A stretch of DNA of 50,719 nt from Chara braunii (GCA_003427395.1 BFEA01000266.1:90626-141344), one strand, 5' to 3'. Positions 22,496 to 32,484 are shown, counted from the first letter of the stretch. Notes: generated from the letters alone by a model not told the origin. Made by a program: numbers and translations.

Positions 22496-23340
22496 GGCAG
22501 CGCTTCCCGTAGGAAAAGTGTCTCTCCAAAATTTATATAAGTCCAGATATGAAAGCAGAAATAATTTCTAACCCCGGCAAGTCAAATTCAGTCTAACTCC
22601 CTGAAATAGTAGAAATTTGGGCAGCATTTCCTTTAGAAAGGGAGACTTCCCAGATTTATACCAAGTTAGATATGAAGGCATAAATAATTTCTAACTCTGG
22701 AAAGTCAAATTTTGTCTAACTCCTTGAAATATTAGAAATTTGGACAGCACTCCCTTTAGAAAGGGAGACTTCCCAAATTCATACTAAGTCAGATATGGAA
22801 GCAGAAATAATCTTTAATTCTAGAAAGTCAAATTCTGTCTAACTCCCTGAAATAGTAGAAATTTTGGCAGCACTCCCTTTAGAAAGAAAGACTTTCCAGA
22901 TTTATACTAAGTCAGATATGAACTTCAAAAGACAGCTCGAGTTCAACTTTAGACAGAATTTAACTAACTCCTTAATTTTGTAGAAATTTCGGCATCACTC
23001 CCTATAGAAAAGTGTTATTCCAAAATTTATACAAGGCTAAGTCCAGAATTTGAAAATAACTTTGACTTCCCAAAGTTCAATTTTTGTCTAACTCTTTGAA
23101 TTAACAAAAATTTGGGCAGCACTCCCTTTAGAAAATGAGATTTCCTAGATTTTAACTAAGTCAGATATGAGAAAAGACAAAGTTGAATTTTTTTGACAAG
23201 TCAAAATTTGACTAACTCATTGAATTTGTAGAAATTTCGGCAGCGCTTCCCATAGAGAAAGTAGCTTGCCAAGATTTATACAAAGCCAAGTATAGGAAAA
23301 TATCACATTCTCAGAAAATGCAAGAATTGACCTAAGTAAA
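22496..23340 (-). repeat. ~124-bp tandem array inside copy B
   Basis: Seven units are marked by a core close to GGCAGCACTCCCTTTAGAAA, with GGCAG-type anchors at 22496, 22619, 22743, 22866, 22991, 23115 and 23239, so periods of 123 to 125 bases. Each unit also carries a TCTAACTCCCTGAAATAGTA-like segment. It is the reverse-strand counterpart of 3440-4120. Confidence 0.85.
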
Positions 23341-23989
23341 AAAAAAAGTTATTACAGAAAATGCAGGAATTGACACTAACTTTTATGGTTTTAGCACGTG
23401 GCGAGCAACTAAAGCAACTACCTATCAACCTGAAACTCAGACTAAGTAGTGGCCTCACTCAGTCACATGCAAGCCATACCACAAAAGTGAGTACTCTCGG
23501 CAATCCCAAGTCAACCTGAACAAACAATAGTTCATGATCTCTCAATGATTTAACCCTTTATACCCAGCTTACATAAGGCATAGGTGAGGCAGCCTGAACT
23601 TACAGAGCGCACCCAACTTAGCCAGACCCAGAGTCAAAATACCTACCCTTATAGAGCGTTCTGACTTGGCCAAATATACACAAGCAGAGGGCGCAACTAC
23701 TTTTCTCTTCTTTGGGCACATGACTAGACCACTTTAGTCGCCCTGGACTGTTTAAAGTATCGAAGTTGTATATACTTATCTTCACCTTTGTCTTCTAAGG
23801 CTGCATATGACTGAATTAACTTAAGTTCAGTCTGCCCCAGTTTACCACCAGTTTTATTCTTAGTTATACTCTCTTCAAGTTGTGATACGGCTTCAGTCAG
23901 ACCACCTAAACTTATAGAACAACCTGATTAGCTCGTTCTTAGATAGAATAGTAGTAAAGTATAGCCCAGTTATAACCATTGGGTTCCAG

Positions 23990-24520
23990 CATGTGCGAGG
24001 CTTTGAGCCAGACCCCCTGAACTTACAGAAGGGTTTAACTCTCTGCCACATTCATTTTTATCTGAGTCATCATGTGTGTGGCATCGAGTCAGATCCCCTG
24101 AGCTTACAGAAGGATCTGTCCCTTTGCCAAGGTTATTTCTTCAAAATAAAGAGCAGGAAGGGACTGAGCCACCCGAACTTACAGAACAGCTCGGCCTCCT
24201 CGTTCAGAAACAAAAGAAACTTAGGAAAACCCACAGAGAACAAGGCAACTCAGGGCACCGAAACTTATTGAGCGCGCTGAGTCCCTGAAAATCAGGCACA
24301 ATCAGACCCTTCACAAGTCAGAGCAGTCAGGCCACCTTAACTGATAGAACAGTCTGACCCTCCATGCAGACCACAACACTAGGTCTCCCCAAACGTATGG
24401 GGACATCCCTGCATCCAGAGTAATCAGACTCCCTAAACTTATAGAAGGGTCTGACTTCTCCAAGCAAAACCAAAAGAAACAAAGCACCGAGTCTCCCCAA
24501 ACTTATGGGGACTTCCCAGC
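23990..24520 (-). repeat. Short-period repeats in copy B
   Basis: A motif close to CCTGAACTTACAGAAGGG recurs at about 24010, 24097, 24172, 24335 and 24430, together with CCCAAACKTATGGGGAC-like pieces at 24387 and 24496. The positions correspond to the motif repeats of copy A at 2310-3215. Confidence 0.6.
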
Positions 24521-27500
24521 CTTAAGGACCCAGTCAACCACCAAGCAAAACAACTCCCCATCCTGCCTTTCCCGAAATGCAGTTGCTTAACAATTTGCTT
24601 TCATGCAGTCAACAAAGCTAAAACTGAAACTTGAACAGACATTCCTTTACTTAGTCTTGTTCAGTCTCCTGAAAGTCAAACCAAAAATAGAGTAGGGATT
24701 CACTCCATATATTCAGTCAGAGATGCAATGGGAAATACAAGTAGGGGTTATAGCTTGGGTGTATAGAGGGAAAGCAATGATTTACCTTTCAGTTCCCTGC
24801 CTCCAGGACCCCTCCTGAGTCCCGGCAGAGCTCCCGCAATCGGTGGGTGGACTCCCCACAGAGTCTTGATGCGGTCCTATGGGTTGCAATCCCGCCTGCC
24901 ACCTTCCCCTCAGAACAAGACTAGACTTAGAGTAAGAGGGGCAAAAGGAGGAAGTTTGAGTCGCTCAGATACAAGGAGGGTGCGCTCAGACTTGCAGGAG
25001 AGGACCTTGTTGCCTTGGTTCGCCTGAGGGCCCCGCAATGATGGCCAAGGGTAACAGCTTGATCGACTTTGAGTCAATTGCTGCAGTCAAGCCCCTGACG
25101 ACTCCTCAAAGTCGCATCAATTACTTCCCCTTCCTGTCCAACCTGACCACCCCTCCAAGTCTCACCCGATCGTGGTCGCTTACTGACGCGAAATGGCCCC
25201 TAGACGGAACAATAGTTCTCACGTAGCCTCTTGACGCAGCAGCAATGCCTGGCAGCAAAGCATTGACACTTAGCAATGGCCAGCAACAAACAACTATACC
25301 CAGCAGTCCGTAGCAGCAGTCTACATAAACAACAGCATACACAACTTTTTTGATCTAACACGCAGACCGCTGTGGCGCCCACCAATTCCTTTGATACCCT
25401 CAGTAGCGGCAGTAGTTACCACACCACTTTTAGCAATAGCTACTACCTACTGCAGTGACCGCAGCAACACACAGTGATCAACTTCAACCGCATCTGCAGC
25501 CTGTGGTAGTCAATTAATTACTTCAGTAACCAGAAGTAGGCCATGGGTCGCGCAGCAACAAGGTAGCACTAATCTGTCCACAACACGGGAACTTGGTCAC
25601 TAACTGCAGTATGCCGGTATCGTAACAGTGTCCGGCAACAAGCCTTGCAGCTCTTAGTTCAGGGTCAACAATGATTCGACTAATTCATTAGCACTCTACA
25701 GAGTACCACAGTTGCAGCTCGTGGCCCCAACAGTGACAACTCAAGTGAATGGCAGCTCAGTAACTGGCTAGCCAGCAGATGGTCTTCCAAATCACGCCCT
25801 GCCCTCTTTGCCATAGTAAGGGCGTGGCACCCACGGCCTTAAGAGTCTCTCCCAGGCTCGAACTGTTGAGGGCACCGGTGACCCACATCAGTCAGCAACG
25901 ACGAGCGGCAGTCTCCCTGCTGTATTCCGATCGCGACGATAAGCAACAGATCGTTGTTCCAACGGATCTACGGAAAGATTCATCACTTTTGGCAGAGCTT
26001 CACCCTGCGCACAACTTCTAAACCGCAGTGGGCAGAGCGGGTCCAACGAGGACCACCACCGTAGCCCTGAGCAGCAGTGCGGTCACCAGCTCGAGCCCCC
26101 GTGCATCCTCTCTCAATCAACAGGTAAGATTCTACTGCTAGTCATTGCCACTCCCTTATGAAAAAGTAAGACCCGAACGAACCTTCCATCGAAGCACACC
26201 TACCAACTGGCAAGCCTCCGATCCCGCTGCTCCTATTGGTGGAACGGACAGTAAACTCGCAAGCGGTGAGTCTCCAACCTCCGCGGCTAGCCCCCCCCTC
26301 TCGCTCTTTGCCATAGGTCGCGTTCACACAGGTACGTACTCTCCCACCATTACCCAACGTTCCTAGCCAACTTCTCGACCAGGTTCACTTGTTCGTAGCC
26401 TCTTCCCCGTAAGAAGGCCGAATCTGAATGTGTCGAGTGTCACAGCTTGGATAACTTCACTCCCACAGCTCGTCTCGAGCTACTTCGATCAGTCGGGGGG
26501 GGGCAATGACCGAATGAACCTCCCCTCACAGCGCACGTAGGTTCATTATGGTGGGGGGGGGGGCGGTAGGTAAGTGTCCCCTCTCCCCTTCTCTCCTCCC
26601 TAGACCTTCTTTCCCACTGTCGCCTCTTGCCCCGCAAACACAATGTCGCCCAGTACTGACTGAACGTACAAATACTGAATGAATCTGTCGCTGGGACAAG
26701 GGAAGATACACTCCCATGCCTATGCTTCCCACCTCCCGACGCATCTCCTAACTCACACCGCCCAAAAGCTACCCACTAATTTCCCTTCCTGCCTTCGCCA
26801 GCGCGAGCGCAAACCCAAGGAATCCCCTTACTCACGTTTTTCCGCGCCCGCCCCTTTTCCACCGCTCCACACTCATCCTCCCGCCATAGCCCGTGCCCCG
26901 CCCGTCCTCTACCTCCAGTCCTACTAACCTACTACCTAAGCTAGCACGATCAACGCACTCGCCTGGTTCTAAAACCCCACTCCCAACTCTCCAATAGCCC
27001 AGCTCCGCAAGACATAGGGCGAGCCATTCATATCTCGCTACGCCATGCCCGCTCCCACCACCGTCTTGCTGCTACGGCTGCACCCGGTCGTGACTCTACA
27101 CTAGGTTCGTCCGTTCTCCCTCCGCCTTCGTCCTCGTCGTCCTCGCTGACCCACCTACTATCGTCAGCGTCAGTTCGATTAGCGCACCCCCTGTGCAGAG
27201 CTCGGTCCCACGACAAAATGGGGAGGCAACGGAAACCGACATTATTCCAACAGCAAAAGCCCTGGCGCCCGGGCCTTCTCCCAATTTATGCACCTCGACC
27301 ACATACGGGTGCCCGACTGGTCTTCTCTGCATCGCTCTAAGTCTAGCGGATGCCCCGAAGTGCTTTTCCTAGCGGTTGGCGCCTCGTGGCGCTGCCAAAG
27401 GCCGTTCGGGCCCTTCCCCTCTGTTACCTCATCGCGTCTGCATCCTCCTACTTTCTAACGGGTGTCCCGAAGGACACATCCTTCGCAGTACCCTGCGGCC

Positions 27501-27540
27501 CTGCGAAATGGCCCGGGGTAATTCAAAATAGAGGTTTTAC

Positions 27541-27620
27541 TCCCCCAGGCTCCATCACCTGGGGTTGGACACAGGTCGGTATTTCGACAGTTCACAAGTG
27601 TACTTGTCGAACTAAGCCCA
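27541..27620 (-). mobile_element. Degenerate SINE-like piece
   Basis: On the minus strand it reads CTTAGTTCGACAAGTACACT (A-box side) and GTCCAACCCCAGG (B-box side). It shares the TGAACTGTCGAAATAC-GACC segment with the element at 18238-18325. Confidence 0.5.
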
Positions 27621-27949
27621 TGGGGCCTGCCATACCCCCACTGCACCGCGCCCCAAGGCAAAACGGGGCGCGGCTCCGGCGTAATCGTGAAAACCGTTTG
27701 TACTTGCACTTCAGGCAAACACCACGCATACAACATGCCCCATGTGATCCCACCGCCGTCTCGTGTCCCCGAACGGAAAAAAAAAAAAAAAAAAAAAAAA
27801 TATTGGGGAACAGTGGGGCTGCTGGCGCCTCGTCAGTCCCGCGGATCTGGCCCGCCGCCGCGCCCGTAAGCAAAACCGAGGGGGATAGCCCTGACGGCCC
27901 TTAACCCCATCGGTCCCTTTTGCGATGCTCTGCTGCAATTGCTGCGCCA

Positions 27950-28025
27950 ACGCCTGCTGGCCTCGATCCCCGAACCTTCGTAGTGCCAACCCAATGCCAT
28001 AACCTATAAGGCTAAGCCCAAGCTT
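27950..28025 (-). mobile_element. Degenerate tRNA-like sequence
   Basis: On the minus strand, A-box-like TAGCCTTATAGG and B-box-like GGGATCGAGGCC at about tRNA spacing, but no folding into a full cloverleaf could be drawn by eye. Confidence 0.35.
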
Positions 28026-28539
28026 GGTACCAGTGGGCGCGGATCTCTTAGTAAAGAGGTGGCCCACGGCCTTTAGGGCCAAGGAACCGCCCCACGCCAC
28101 TTCTCGCCCCACACTTGCACGCCTACCTACCTGTCGTGCCCCGACTACCCTTCCCTAACCGAATCCATCAGGTCTCATCATCTGGATTCCGCGTACGTCC
28201 ACACCGGCTCGTTGAACCGTCCCCCATACCCCACGGAACCAGAAAACAACGCACCCATGGTTAGTCAGTTTAATCAAAACAAACAACTGATATAATGCGG
28301 CACGTCGACCAGAATCCACGCTGCGTCTTCCATCGTAATAAAAAAAGAACAAAATCACGCGCGTCTCAAACATGCGTGCCCACACACTCTCGAATTTGGC
28401 CAAGTGCTTAGTCAACGTGGCCCTCAGACATTGTCGTGTCTCGCGCACCGTACTCAAACTCTTAAGCTTAGCTTTATTTTTTCGTCAATTTCAAAAACCA
28501 GGGCGGATACCCTTGTAAGGGTATTCGCGCCGACAACGG

Positions 28540-28663
28540 GTATCCTCCTTCTGAATGGGTAGTGGTGCCGTACGGAAGAATCAATCAGCACCCAGACGAG
28601 GAAAGGTTCGACACGAAGCAGAAGGTCGCAAGAGGGGCTGTGGAGAGGGCGATTCTCCCATGA
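28540..28663 (+). pseudogene. PIF/Harbinger transposase, C-terminal fragment
   Basis: This directly continues the transposase frame cut at 20224. The first base completes the Gly codon of the GDNG motif, and the product goes on as YPPSEWVVVPYG, QHPDEERFDTKQKV and ARGAVERA, which carries the Glu expected as the third catalytic residue. Homology ends abruptly at 28651; two more residues' worth of non-matching codons lead to a TGA at 28661-28663. The following conserved C-terminus is missing. The break point coincides with the 3' end of the opposing Myb/SANT gene, so an internal deletion removed the tails of both genes. Confidence 0.85.
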
Positions 28664-29760
28664 ACTTGTGCACGGATTTGAACTGCTGGTACAGGTTGTC
28701 CCATTTCTTTTCGCAGTCGACGACCTTCCTACTTGTCACCCCCATCTGCACAAGCCTCTTCTCCACGTCCTCCCACTTCCATCTCTTCGTCTTTATCCGT
28801 CCGTAGTTGTGCCCCAGACCGTTCAAATGCAAATCCTTGTCTCTTTTGGCTCTGATAAGAGCGATCATATGCTCCACTGTCCAAAAATCCCTGCTTTTTG
28901 TTTCGTCGCCTGCCGACGATTCTTCGACGCACTTCTTGCCTTTCCGCCCCGTGCACGATTCTCTAACCTTGGTTGTCGCCCCTTTCCGCCCCGTGCACGA
29001 TTCTTCGACGAATCTTTATCTCGCCGCCGTCGTCGTCGTCCTTGTCATCACCGCCGTCGTCTGCAGCGATCTCCTCGCCCCCTCCACCATCGCAGTCCAC
29101 AAATACGTCTTCGGCCCCCACACTGATCTCGCACCCCTCTCGTTATACTGGACGTGTTTGCGGAACGCAATCGTTGCCGTTCATCATCCCAAACCTGACG
29201 ACCGACGACCTCTGTAGCGGCGTGCTCGTCGTCGTCCCCTTCTCCGTCGATTGTACCGCCTGGCGTCGTCGTTTGGCAGCCTGCCAATCCAGCTGTCTTC
29301 GTCGTCGACGCGACCACACTTGCTGTACTCAAAGCCACCCTCCTCGGCGAAACGAATCCACGACTATCCGCAGGGCCAACCGCCCTCACGGAAGGCGATG
29401 TGTGTTTGGTGGCAGAAGCCGGGTTCACGACAACAGTGTGCGTCAGGTCCTCGCCACTCCCAGACCGAAGCTCAGATCCACGAGTCCAGCGTCGTAACCA
29501 GCGGGGGTCCGACCCTCCCGCAAATCAGTGTACATCAGCGTCGATGCGTGTCTGTATAACTGGTTCCCCATCCAATCCTGCGTCGAACCGCTGCCCAGAG
29601 GAACCGTTGAGGATCTGGGGTCGTCGACGTCGTCGTCACTCAGAGGCAATGGAATCCCGTGGGACGGCAGGTGGTTGTATAGCGTCGGGTCGTACGGCTG
29701 CCTACCGCCTTCTGCACTGTTGCAACGCTGACGCGAGGACCCCCCACCCTCCACCGACAT
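28650..29760 (-). pseudogene. Myb/SANT-like (trihelix) partner protein of Harbinger
   Basis: Minus-strand gene convergent with the transposase. Its C-terminal part (about 28650-28890) is a clear Myb/SANT-like DNA-binding domain: WTVEHMIALIRAKRD, GRIKTKRWKWEDVEKRL, then VVDCEKKWDNLYQQFKSVHK. Upstream are an acidic stretch (GGDDKDDDDDGGE, 29010-29065), VVGRQVWDDERQR (about 29190-29230) and an N-terminal Ser/Gly-rich part beginning MSVEGGGSSRQR at 29760. Frameshifts occur near 29440, 29140 and 28890 (at a T5 run), with an in-frame TAG at about 28965. A 44-bp tandem duplication (CGCCCCGTGCACGATTCT at 28945 and 28986) lies between. In Harbinger elements this protein binds the ends and helps import the transposase. 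The C-terminal tail was lost in the deletion at 28650. Confidence 0.8.
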
Positions 29761-30466
29761 CGTCGTCTTCGTCTAAAGCTTATCCATCTTCCTCGACTTC
29801 TTCGGCGTTCGACACGTCTGTTTCCTTCCAGGAACGCGACCGAGGAAACAAATGTGGAAGACGACAACGATGAGCAGTAGCAGAGCGACGAGCAGCAACA
29901 AAGGCAGCCTGCGGTACAGGTATGCCATCAACGATAGGTCAGCCGACACATAAGCGTTGTCGCATTCGCGACGAGCAGGGGCACACTGTGCGAGAGGGAA
30001 GACGCCAACGAACCAAATTCATGCAAGCATCAACAGGGGGAGGACGCTTACAAAATCCGTATTTTCGACCGTTGGGAAGCCCGCGGGAACGCCACGAAGC
30101 CTCCGGGCGCCGGCCGAAGACGTCCGATGATCGCCATGGCCCCTCCGTGGGGCCGCCCGAAGGACCTACAGGGCCGTCCCGCGATTCAGCGCCAACGGTA
30201 AAACGAGGAGGCCGTTGCTGGAGGTTTTCGATGACGACGACCGGGGATGTCCGTCTTCTGGCCGCTGGACCACCACTGGACCAGCTTCGGCCTCCAATTT
30301 CCGCCGACACCCCGTTAATCGGGGCTCCGAAGGACCTCGCGAGGTCCTTCGAGTTCGAGGACGATTTGGCTGGGAAATCCTCGGAGCCCGAGTTTTCACA
30401 TTTTCATTTCCGATTTCATCTCCGAGGACAGGTGGAACGACGACGAATTCTTGGAATCGCGTCCCG
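29761..30466. other. Harbinger right internal region, no intact frame
   Basis: This may hold the 5' leader of the Myb/SANT gene. It contains CCGAAGGACCTCGCGAGGTC (30327-30346, a palindrome) and a sub-terminal block matching the left end of the element near 18721. Confidence 0.45.
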
Positions 30467-30487
30467 GAGGAGTGTATAACGATGCCC
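30467..30487 (-). repeat. Right terminal inverted repeat of the Harbinger element
   Basis: Ends AGTGTATAACGATGCCC and is followed by TAA at 30488-30490, matching TAA at 18631-18633. Confidence 0.88.
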
Positions 30488-30617
30488 TAAGTGTCTGAAT
30501 CTGGACGTGTTTGTGGAGAGGTGCAAAAAACTGTAATTGCTCTTCTTTTCTGCATCTCTTTCTAGAACACGTCCAGTGTCAGACACTTATTCCAATCCAC
30601 TTCGCCAGTGGGATCCG
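30488..30617 (+). mobile_element. Right part of the foldback MITE split by Harbinger
   Basis: It starts with GTGTCTGAATCTGGACGTGT after the TAA and ends CAGTGGGATCCGCCCC. The two halves of the MITE (18598-18633 and 30488-30617) pair with each other: GGATTGGAATAAGTGTCTG is restored at the junction and complements the right arm. The family also occurs at 37459-37619, 37682-37988 and about 38055-38150. Confidence 0.85.
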
Positions 30618-31132
30618 CCCCAAAAAGGCGGGCAATTGCCGTGACTGGTGGCGGCTATTGAAAAGAGGGCGCAGTCTGGTGGAGGCATTTTGAACTACCC
30701 AACTTCCGCCAACACAACGTTTTAAGCCTGATTCCGAATGTATCTGGACGATTTTTCCGGTCCGATAGGGTCCGGATGACGGTGGGTTATGTTCGGTGGA
30801 AGCAGGTACCTGGCGCCGCTGGCGGGGAGTGGCTCGGCGCGCATACCAGAAGCGTTTCACCGGCGGGCGGCCGGGGGGGTTGGGGGCATTGCGAAAGCGC
30901 GCGCAGCCCAGGTTCGTTTGCAGTAGCGGCGATCGAGCCCCCGCTCTTGCCCAACAAAGAGCGCCCTCCGGCTGCGCATGTGCAATAGGAAGTGCGGGGT
31001 GTTGATTTTGGTCGGCCACAGCGACGCGTGTACGTTGGGAAGGCGCTCGCCGAGAGGGGGGAGGTCAGGGGAGGTAAGGGGAGGTATCCGTGCGAGTGCG
31101 AAGCGCCAGACGAGGGGGGGAGGAAGACAGTG
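30618..31132. promoter_or_regulatory. Upstream region of the peroxiredoxin gene
   Basis: About 0.5 kb of GC-rich sequence between the MITE arm and the start codon. No TATA box was found by eye. The reading frame of the gene is open upstream to 30992, but that part (Arg/Gly-rich) does not look like protein, so I treat it as leader. Confidence 0.4.
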
Positions 31133-31972
31133 ATGGCGGCCAACGCGCTTCGTGTTTCTGCGATGGCGGCGGCGACGGGATCCGCCTCACTTAGTCTTGT
31201 GGGCTCGTCTACTGCTGCGCGTCGAGTCGGTACGGCAACGCCTAAGGTCCGGGCGATGGCAATGCCCACGTCCGCTCATCTGTGCGGATTGATCAATCGG
31301 CAGTCGTCGTGCGTGGGGGGTTCGCAGATCGTGAGGGGAAGCCCTTGCGCGCCGCGACGACTGGTCGCGATCCCGTCCCTCTTCCCCTCAACTTCCTCCT
31401 CCTCTGTCTCCTCTGTCTCTGACGCCTCTCTTTCGTCAGGCATCCGCTGCCAGTCGTCCTCCTCCGCGCCGAGCGCCACCAAGGCGAAGACCATCGCTGT
31501 GGGCGATTCCATCCCCAATGTCGGCCTTCAGTACTTCGACGAGGAGGGCGTTATGCAGACGGTAATGACGGGAGATCTGGCCAAGGGCAAGAAGATAGTC
31601 TTATTCGCCGTGCCGGGGGCGTTCACACCTACGTGTTCTCAGAAACATCTTCCTGCTTTTGTCGAGAAGGCGGATGAGCTTAATGCCAAGGGCGTGAGCG
31701 TCATCGCTTGCGTGTCAGTGAACGATCCTTTCGTGATGCAGGCTTGGGGAAAAAACGTTGGGGTGTCCGACAAGGTGATGCTGCTAGCTGACGGGAGTGG
31801 CCAGTTCACCCAGGCCATGGGAGTGGAGCTGGATCTAATCGATCGAGGTCTCGGTGTCAGGTCGCGACGCTACGCCATGCTTGTAGACGACGGGGTTGTC
31901 AAGATTTGCAATCTGGAGGAAGGAGGCGCTTTCACCAATAGCGGCCCAGAGAGCATTCTCGAAGCCCTCTAG
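31133..31972 (+). CDS. PRXIIE: Type II peroxiredoxin, chloroplast form (PrxII E-like)
   Basis: 279 residues, no intron in the window. Residues 1 to about 115 are rich in Ser, Ala and Arg with few acidic residues, as in a chloroplast transit peptide. The rest is the type II peroxiredoxin (AhpC/TSA-fold) domain, starting near [14 protein letters not shown]. The peroxidatic Cys is residue 168 in [14 protein letters not shown], and a second Cys at 193 in [13 protein letters not shown] has the spacing of the resolving Cys of this class. The domain ends [19 protein letters not shown]. The enzyme reduces hydrogen peroxide and alkyl hydroperoxides using thioredoxin or glutaredoxin. I chose ATG 31133 because the Ala/Ser-rich leader starts there; an in-frame ATG follows at 31163. 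It is long for the family (land-plant PrxIIE is about 230 residues), owing to the leader. It is the only gene in the window that looks intact. The 3' end is duplicated downstream. Confidence 0.9.
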   Translation: MAANALRVSAMAAATGSASLSLVGSSTAARRVGTATPKVRAMAMPTSAHLCGLINRQSSCVGGSQIVRGSPCAPRRLVAIPSLFPSTSSSSVSSVSDASLSSGIRCQSSSSAPSATKAKTIAVGDSIPNVGLQYFDEEGVMQTVMTGDLAKGKKIVLFAVPGAFTPTCSQKHLPAFVEKADELNAKGVSVIACVSVNDPFVMQAWGKNVGVSDKVMLLADGSGQFTQAMGVELDLIDRGLGVRSRRYAMLVDDGVVKICNLEEGGAFTNSGPESILEAL

Positions 31973-31994
31973 TGTACTTGACACTCACACACAA

Positions 31995-32061
<67 letters not shown>

Positions 32062-32122
32062 GGCGCGTTCACCAATAGCGGCACGGACAGCATTCTCGAA
32101 GCCCTCGAGGGTACTTGACCCT

Positions 32123-32139
<17 letters not shown>
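31922..32139 (+). repeat. 137-bp tandem duplication of the peroxiredoxin 3' end with (GA)n
   Basis: 31922-32000 (last 16 codons, stop and start of the 3' UTR) recurs at 32059-32139 with about 90 percent identity, separated by (GA)n at 32000-32056. In the second copy the stop is changed (CTCTAG to CTCGAG) and the reading ends three codons later. Confidence 0.85.
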
Positions 32140-32168
<29 letters not shown>

Positions 32169-32177
32169 NATGGGGCT

Positions 32178-32210
<33 letters not shown>

Positions 32211-32243
32211 TTTTTGTTTGTTTTTTTTTTTTTGTGTTGTTGT

Positions 32244-32333
<90 letters not shown>
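32122..32333. repeat. (CA)n, (GA)n and poly-T microsatellites
   Basis: (CA)n then (GA)n at 32122-32168, an N at 32169, a T-rich run at 32177-32240, and (GA)n at 32252-32332. Length calls in such tracts are unreliable. Confidence 0.9.
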
Positions 32334-32334
<1 letters not shown>

Positions 32335-32484
32335 TTGTATGACCGAGAAGATGGGAACTATAAACAGCATGTTTAGGAGGATGGCGGAGGTCAGGTCTCC
32401 TGGAGCCAGTCTGCTGACAGGGAGAGACAAAAAGCTTCTTGACTGTGACGAGGAGGGACCACAACAGGGCAGTGATGATTCGGT

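Larger units (their letters stand above)
20225..25110 (-). mobile_element. Copy B of the non-coding TGTCG-ended element
   Basis: The reverse complement of this stretch matches 1740-5596 block by block (see that entry). Copy B is about 1 kb longer, mainly through 20965-21850, which includes internal duplications such as AACGTCC...AAGCAAAG (21134-21170 and 21656-21690). Copy B is more GC-rich than copy A at matching positions. For example, CAAGGCGCGTGTCAGCCGAC here faces TTAAGACGCATGTTAGCTGA in copy A, so copy A appears to have lost C and G to T and A. No protein is encoded. Confidence 0.75.
20225..28530 (-). mobile_element. 8.3-kb insertion inside the Harbinger transposase gene
   Basis: The insertion is bounded by CGACAACGG on both sides. 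It begins TGTCGAGCACATCGGTC. Its left ~4.9 kb is copy B of the element at 1740-5596 in opposite orientation, and that shared terminus confirms the left end. The right end (…GGGTATTCGCGC at 28530) has a short palindrome ATACCCTTGTAAGGGTAT at 28507-28524 and does not mirror the left end. There is no transposase frame. The duplication length suggests a Mutator-like origin, but without long terminal repeats this remains open; alternatively, several nested insertions share one site. The right 3.4 kb (25110-28530) has no counterpart at 1-1740. Confidence 0.75.
25111..28530. other. Right part of the 8.3-kb insertion, no gene recognised
   Basis: 25200-25700 is rich in CAGCA and CAGTAG words without a convincing frame. 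26000-27500 is C-rich with only short frames. There is a poly-A run at 27777-27800, and a GC palindrome CGCGCCCC...CGGGGCGCG at 27646-27672. Two SINE-like pieces on the minus strand are listed separately. No similarity to copy A was found upstream of about 1740. Confidence 0.5.
18634..30487 (+). mobile_element. PIF/Harbinger DNA transposon with nested insertion
   Basis: Terminal inverted repeats of about 21 bases with the consensus GGGCRTCGTTAKACACTCC lie at 18634-18654 and, in reverse, at 30467-30487. They are flanked on both sides by TAA, the TWA-type target duplication of this superfamily. A sub-terminal inverted block GTCGTTCCACCTGTC-TCGGAGA is also shared (about 18721 and 30422-30450). 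Inside are plus-strand transposase pieces (19582-20224 and 28540-28663) and a minus-strand Myb/SANT gene (28650-29760), the usual two-gene content. An 8.3-kb insertion separates the transposase pieces. All coding parts are broken, so this copy is inactive, although its ends look intact. Confidence 0.88.

Noticed and set aside
22496-23340. CRISPR-like regular spacing
   Set aside because: The whole 124-bp unit is conserved, with no variable spacers between short repeats, and the DNA is eukaryotic.
20225-25110. Long terminal repeat of an LTR retrotransposon
   Set aside because: It starts TG and copy A ends CA, but there is no second direct copy, primer binding site or gag-pol. Copies A and B are inverted relative to each other, and the flanking duplication is 9 bp.
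25372-25390. Primer binding site TGGCGCCCACC
   Set aside because: It resembles the start of a tRNA-complementary site, but no LTR end precedes it and no coding region follows.
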